Translations under genes and position numbers: made by a program
The notes under the pieces: model-generated
What the model saw: only the letters and a program-made list of their open reading frames with translations
The model's database searches: none
What the model was told of the DNA's origin: nothing
Shown here: positions 59,757-62,794 of the stretch, one piece after another
Layout: each line of letters opens with the position of its first letter
Position numbering within the stretch: the first letter of the stretch is position 1
Assembly: GCA_030753015.1 (NCBI GenBank)
Contig: JASMDC010000022.1
Coordinates: forward strand, 1 to 62,794
DNA from: Candidatus Undinarchaeales archaeon
GTDB lineage: Archaea > SpSt-1190 > JASMDC01
DNA: 62,794 bases
Reading direction: 5' to 3'

Positions 59757-62700
59757 ATGGCAGGGAGGCAAGTGCAACTCCTTAATAGCAAGACCAGTAT
59801 TAGCCAGCTTTTTCTAGGTCGTCCTCTATCATCTAGCCGCTTGTACCGCCTCCTGCGCGCCCGTGCCGCCAGAGTACGACCAGCCATCTCCCTCGCGTCC
59901 CTCTTCCTCCTCACCGCTTTCCTCGTGGTCCTCGCCGTCCAGCCAGCGCTCTCAGACAAGGTAAAGATCGAGCTCCTCGATTATAAAAACAACGTAGTCA
60001 AGACCATCGCCAACATCGCCTGCTCCTGTTCGTGCCCGTCGGGAACTGGTGTGTATAAGGAGCGATTGTGCGACTGCAGCTACAACCTCGGCAAGTTCTG
60101 CGGATCGCCGGGCCAGGTCAAGGCCCGCGCCACATGGACCAGCCACGGTACGAACTGCGACGGGAAAGCCACCCACGAGGCCTCCCAATCCACCATATTC
60201 AATGTCTACGAATGTGACGACGTTGCCTATGCCAAGATCTACCATGTCACCGCCGGCCAAATCGACACCACGGCAAAGAGCGGGTGCTCATGCTCGTGCC
60301 CCGAGGGGACGGGAGCGAACGCCAAGCGCAAGTGCGAGTGCAGCGTTAGTGTCAGCTCCAGCGGATGCAAGGTCCCCGGACAGTACCAAGCGGAGACATT
60401 CATCGATCACGCCCAGAACGAGTGCGACGGCAAGGCCAGCGCCAAGATTTCGAGCAACCTCGGCAAGAAGAACACCTTCGTCTGTAATATCATCGACAAA
60501 GGCACCTACTACGTGTACCCGCCCGGCGTGTCGAACCCCAAAACGAGCGGGTACGCCCACAAGAAGGACGTGGACTGTCCCGCATCCTGCCCATCGGACA
60601 AGGTGTATACATCGTCCTGCCCCAGCTATACTATTCCCGAGGCGTCAATCTGCACGGACCGTAGCGGATTCTACACCACGAACACCCGCATACAGCACAA
60701 GGGCAACTCGTGCAAGGACGGCAAGCCACTCCACTTCACCACAAGCTGGTCGGAAAATACGAACCTGAAGTCGTTCTCCTGCGCCATGGACACCAGCATG
60801 AAGATCACCTACAAGGGCGGCAGCCATACCTACTTCTCCAACAAGGCGATGAGCTGTCCCACAGACCAGTTCTCGCGCGATGGCGCAGACAACAGCGCAG
60901 TCATTGCGTGCTCCTACACGGGCTGGACCCCCACCACGTACGTCACCGTGGGCGGCGTGAAGCGGCAGTGCGACTATGAGGGGAATCATGTGATGACCGT
61001 CACGCTCTCCTTCTCCGGCAAGGAATGGGACGGGAAGACCCTGGGCGTGACGTCCCATACGATCTCAAACACAATCTACAACGTCAACTATGACGGTGAC
61101 TCGGGCAACTACTGCAAATCGAACACGCCCTGCTTCACCGACAAGACGATCGGGGCCAAGGACAGCGGTATCGGCTGGAGCATCGGCGGGGAAAAGTCCG
61201 CGTCGTCGTGCTGTGGCGACGATGCCAATGAATGGTACCGCACGTGCGAGACCACCGAGAGTGCGAACCCGAAGTCATGCGATGGCGACAACAGTGCATG
61301 CTGCTCCCACAGTACCGACTGTGTCGCCCACAACAAATGCTTTGCCCATGGCTGGAAAGGGGACAGCGACAGCGATAATGACCAGGAGGAATGCAGTAGC
61401 GGAGTGTGGAAGGACATCACGGACCAGGTGACCTACTACGTCTACCACCCTAACGGGGCCGTCGCCAAGACCAGCTCCGCTATGAACTGCGCGATCTCCT
61501 GCGACGGCGGCACGTACATGTCCAACTGCGGAAGCTTCACGATCGACGAGGCCGCCCTCTGCACGCAGAAAGGTGGTTTCTACAGTGTCCGTGCCAAGGT
61601 CACCCACGGCGGTAGCTCGTGCGTGACCGATGGTAACGCACTCAAATTCACGACCAGCTGGATAGATGACAGCAAGAAGAAGATATTCTCCTGCGGCCTG
61701 GACGCCTCGGCCCGCGTATGGTTCTTCGTTGGTGGCCATTACTTCGTCAATAACGTAGCCATGACCTGTCCCGACCTTATTGCGGATTACGTCGCCGGTC
61801 AGGGGGACGTCGGCCTCCATTCGTGCACATATAGTGGTTGGACGCCTCCGGCGGGTTCCTATGTCACCGTGAGCGGTGAGAAGCGTTACTGCCAGAAGGA
61901 AGGTGATTACAAGACCAAGGTGCAGTTCACCTTCTCCGGCAAGAACTGGGATGGCACCAGCCTCCATACAGGCTCCCATCTCAAGGAGACGATCGAGGTC
62001 ACCAAGTACAACGTCGCCTGGGACGGACACTCGGGGACATACTGTTCCACTTCCTGCTTCAGTGACAAGAGCTCGGGTGACAATGGCATCGGCTGGAACC
62101 TGGGTGGCGAAGTAGCCTCCACCACATGCTGCGGTGACGACAGCGGGGAGTGGTACCGCAAATGCTCCACGAACGAGCTGATCAAGAACGCATGTAATGG
62201 CGATACGATCGCTTGTTGCTCCCACAAGACCGATTGTGTCTCGAAGAACAAGTGCTACCATAATGGATGGCAGGGCGATGCGGACGGTGACAAGGCCTCG
62301 GAGAAGTGCAGCAGCGGCACATGGGAGGACGTCAAGGAGTATGCGCAGATCAAGGTGTACCACGCAACGGCGGGTCTCATAAAAACCCAGAACAATGTAG
62401 TGTGCTCCACATCATGCCCGAGCGGGACGAGCGGCCAAGCGCAGAGCTACCAGGAGTGCTCCTGGTCATATCCCAGCTCGACGTGCAAGATCCCCGGCAA
62501 GTATCAGGCCGAGGTCACCCTCGACCACAACCAGCCCACCTGTAGCGGAGGTGCCATGGAAACAGGGGCCCCCTCCAAGATCGGCAAGCACGACCTGTTC
62601 ACCTGCAACATCATCGACAAGGGCACCTACTACGTGTACCCACCCGGCGTAACTAATCCCAAAACGAGCGGTTACTCGCACAAGAAGGACGTGGACTGTC

Positions 62701-62794
62701 CCGCGTCATGTCCCTCTGACAAGGTGTATACATCGTCCTGCCCCAGCTATACTATTCCCGAGGCGTCAATCTGCACGGACCGTAGCGGATTCTA
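59757..62794 (+). CDS. Giant secreted Cys-rich repeat protein, 3' end beyond window
   Basis: One frame stays open for 1012 codons from ATG 59757 to the window end with no stop. A basic stretch and hydrophobic helix (ISLASLFLLTAFLVVLAV) form an N-terminal signal or anchor to about residue 62. Two modules alternate. Type A (about 90-100 residues, CSCSCPSGTG and similar) occurs near 65-157, 158-249 and 866-956. Type B (about 309 residues, starting TYYVYPPG) begins at 250, 559 and 957. Each B has about 20 Cys, a GWTP-YVTV segment, CCGDD with EWYR, CCSH, and an acidic loop GDSDSDND or GDADGD. I recognise no family. The likely place is the cell surface. TTG 59841 is an alternative start. Confidence 0.85.
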   Translation, partial: MAGRQVQLLNSKTSISQLFLGRPLSSSRLYRLLRARAARVRPAISLASLFLLTAFLVVLAVQPALSDKVKIELLDYKNNVVKTIANIACSCSCPSGTGVYKERLCDCSYNLGKFCGSPGQVKARATWTSHGTNCDGKATHEASQSTIFNVYECDDVAYAKIYHVTAGQIDTTAKSGCSCSCPEGTGANAKRKCECSVSVSSSGCKVPGQYQAETFIDHAQNECDGKASAKISSNLGKKNTFVCNIIDKGTYYVYPPGVSNPKTSGYAHKKDVDCPASCPSDKVYTSSCPSYTIPEASICTDRSGFYTTNTRIQHKGNSCKDGKPLHFTTSWSENTNLKSFSCAMDTSMKITYKGGSHTYFSNKAMSCPTDQFSRDGADNSAVIACSYTGWTPTTYVTVGGVKRQCDYEGNHVMTVTLSFSGKEWDGKTLGVTSHTISNTIYNVNYDGDSGNYCKSNTPCFTDKTIGAKDSGIGWSIGGEKSASSCCGDDANEWYRTCETTESANPKSCDGDNSACCSHSTDCVAHNKCFAHGWKGDSDSDNDQEECSSGVWKDITDQVTYYVYHPNGAVAKTSSAMNCAISCDGGTYMSNCGSFTIDEAALCTQKGGFYSVRAKVTHGGSSCVTDGNALKFTTSWIDDSKKKIFSCGLDASARVWFFVGGHYFVNNVAMTCPDLIADYVAGQGDVGLHSCTYSGWTPPAGSYVTVSGEKRYCQKEGDYKTKVQFTFSGKNWDGTSLHTGSHLKETIEVTKYNVAWDGHSGTYCSTSCFSDKSSGDNGIGWNLGGEVASTTCCGDDSGEWYRKCSTNELIKNACNGDTIACCSHKTDCVSKNKCYHNGWQGDADGDKASEKCSSGTWEDVKEYAQIKVYHATAGLIKTQNNVVCSTSCPSGTSGQAQSYQECSWSYPSSTCKIPGKYQAEVTLDHNQPTCSGGAMETGAPSKIGKHDLFTCNIIDKGTYYVYPPGVTNPKTSGYSHKKDVDCPASCPSDKVYTSSCPSYTIPEASICTDRSGF
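60504..62624 (+). repeat. 2121-base super-repeat unit in the giant gene
   Basis: The block from the first type-B module (60504) recurs from 62625, an exact period of 2121 bases or 707 residues. It contains two type-B modules (residues 250 and 559) and one type-A module (866). The start of the second copy is cut by the window end, so the total copy number is unknown. Confidence 0.8.
60597..60673 (+). repeat. Exact DNA repeat, first copy (pairs with 62718-62794)
   Basis: These 77 bases match 62718-62794 base for base, including synonymous positions. The match is cut off by the window edge, so it may be longer. Surrounding sequence, from 60504 on, is highly similar but has mostly silent changes. 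Such identity within a repeat implies recent duplication or gene conversion. Confidence 0.85.
62718..62794 (+). repeat. Exact DNA repeat, second copy (pairs with 60597-60673)
   Basis: This is the second copy of the exact 77-base repeat, 2121 bases downstream of the first and in the same reading frame. It runs to the last base of the window. Long identical segments like this can also cause assembly collapse, so the true copy number in the genome may be higher than shown. Confidence 0.85.

Noticed and set aside
60049-60768. A 239-codon frame in a different phase inside the giant gene
   Set aside because: Its product is low-complexity Arg/Thr/Pro typical of a shifted frame. The frame from 59757 has repeats, Cys spacing and no stops.
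1-62794. tRNA, rRNA, CRISPR or mobile-element genes
   Set aside because: I looked for T-loop-like motifs, regularly spaced repeats and transposase or integrase motifs and saw none. The only long repeats are inside the giant gene.

Overview
The window is archaeal chromosomal DNA. It carries archaeal transcription factor TFE, a family B DNA polymerase, Orc1/Cdc6, an archaeal-type UMP kinase followed by UPF0200 and UPF0201 genes, SepF, a class III (archaeal pilin) signal peptide and a tyrosine decarboxylase of the MfnA type. Very many genes have a TATA-like box centred 25-30 bases before the start codon, so most transcripts look leaderless. The high G+C content and the gene mix suggest a euryarchaeal lineage, possibly Thermoplasmatota, but the taxon is an inference. 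I see no rRNA, tRNA, CRISPR array, transposase or integrase.

Layout. 1-4.7 kb: mfnA, a NIF3-family gene and an arsenic/metal operon (arsR, acr3, a 47-residue Cys-rich ORF and an ArsP-type permease). 4.8-7.4 kb: an unknown zinc-ribbon protein, a glutaredoxin-like protein paired with a radical SAM activase, and sepF. 7.4-14.1 kb: four secreted or membrane proteins, including a 1051-residue exoprotein and a membrane-anchored winged-helix sensor. 14.1-19.7 kb: a phosphatase-superfamily protein that appears circularly permuted, small membrane proteins, a zinc-ribbon/winged-helix protein, a coiled-coil protein and PRPP synthetase. 19.7-24.1 kb: a three-subunit molybdenum hydroxylase and a membrane protein. 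24.1-26.2 kb: two tandem pilin-like genes, one frameshifted, a small membrane protein and a DedA protein. 26.4-34.4 kb: M14 peptidase, HAD phosphatase, ferritin-like and nitroreductase pair, MATE transporter, beta-CASP nuclease, TIM-barrel enzyme and orc1/cdc6. 35.0-35.7 kb is a gene-poor, AT-rich tract and a candidate replication origin. 35.7-43.9 kb: a nucleotide/RNA block (UPF0201, UPF0200, pyrH, thpR), a membrane thioredoxin overlapping an HDAC-family deacetylase, and hutU. 44-53 kb: an ABC transporter, three membrane glycosyltransferase-like proteins, a B12-type radical SAM protein and a K+ channel. 53.2-56.4 kb: a radical SAM protein with a UbiU/UbiV-like U32 pair. 56.5-59.6 kb: divergent tfe and polB. 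From 59,757 to the end: one uninterrupted, very Cys-rich, repeat-built secreted protein that runs off the window.

Most striking are the giant Cys-rich repeat protein at the right edge, the circularly permuted phosphatase, the radical SAM/U32 pair operon, the frameshifted pilin gene and the small Cys-rich ORF in the ars operon. All assignments come from reading motifs, spacing and context. No database search was run.
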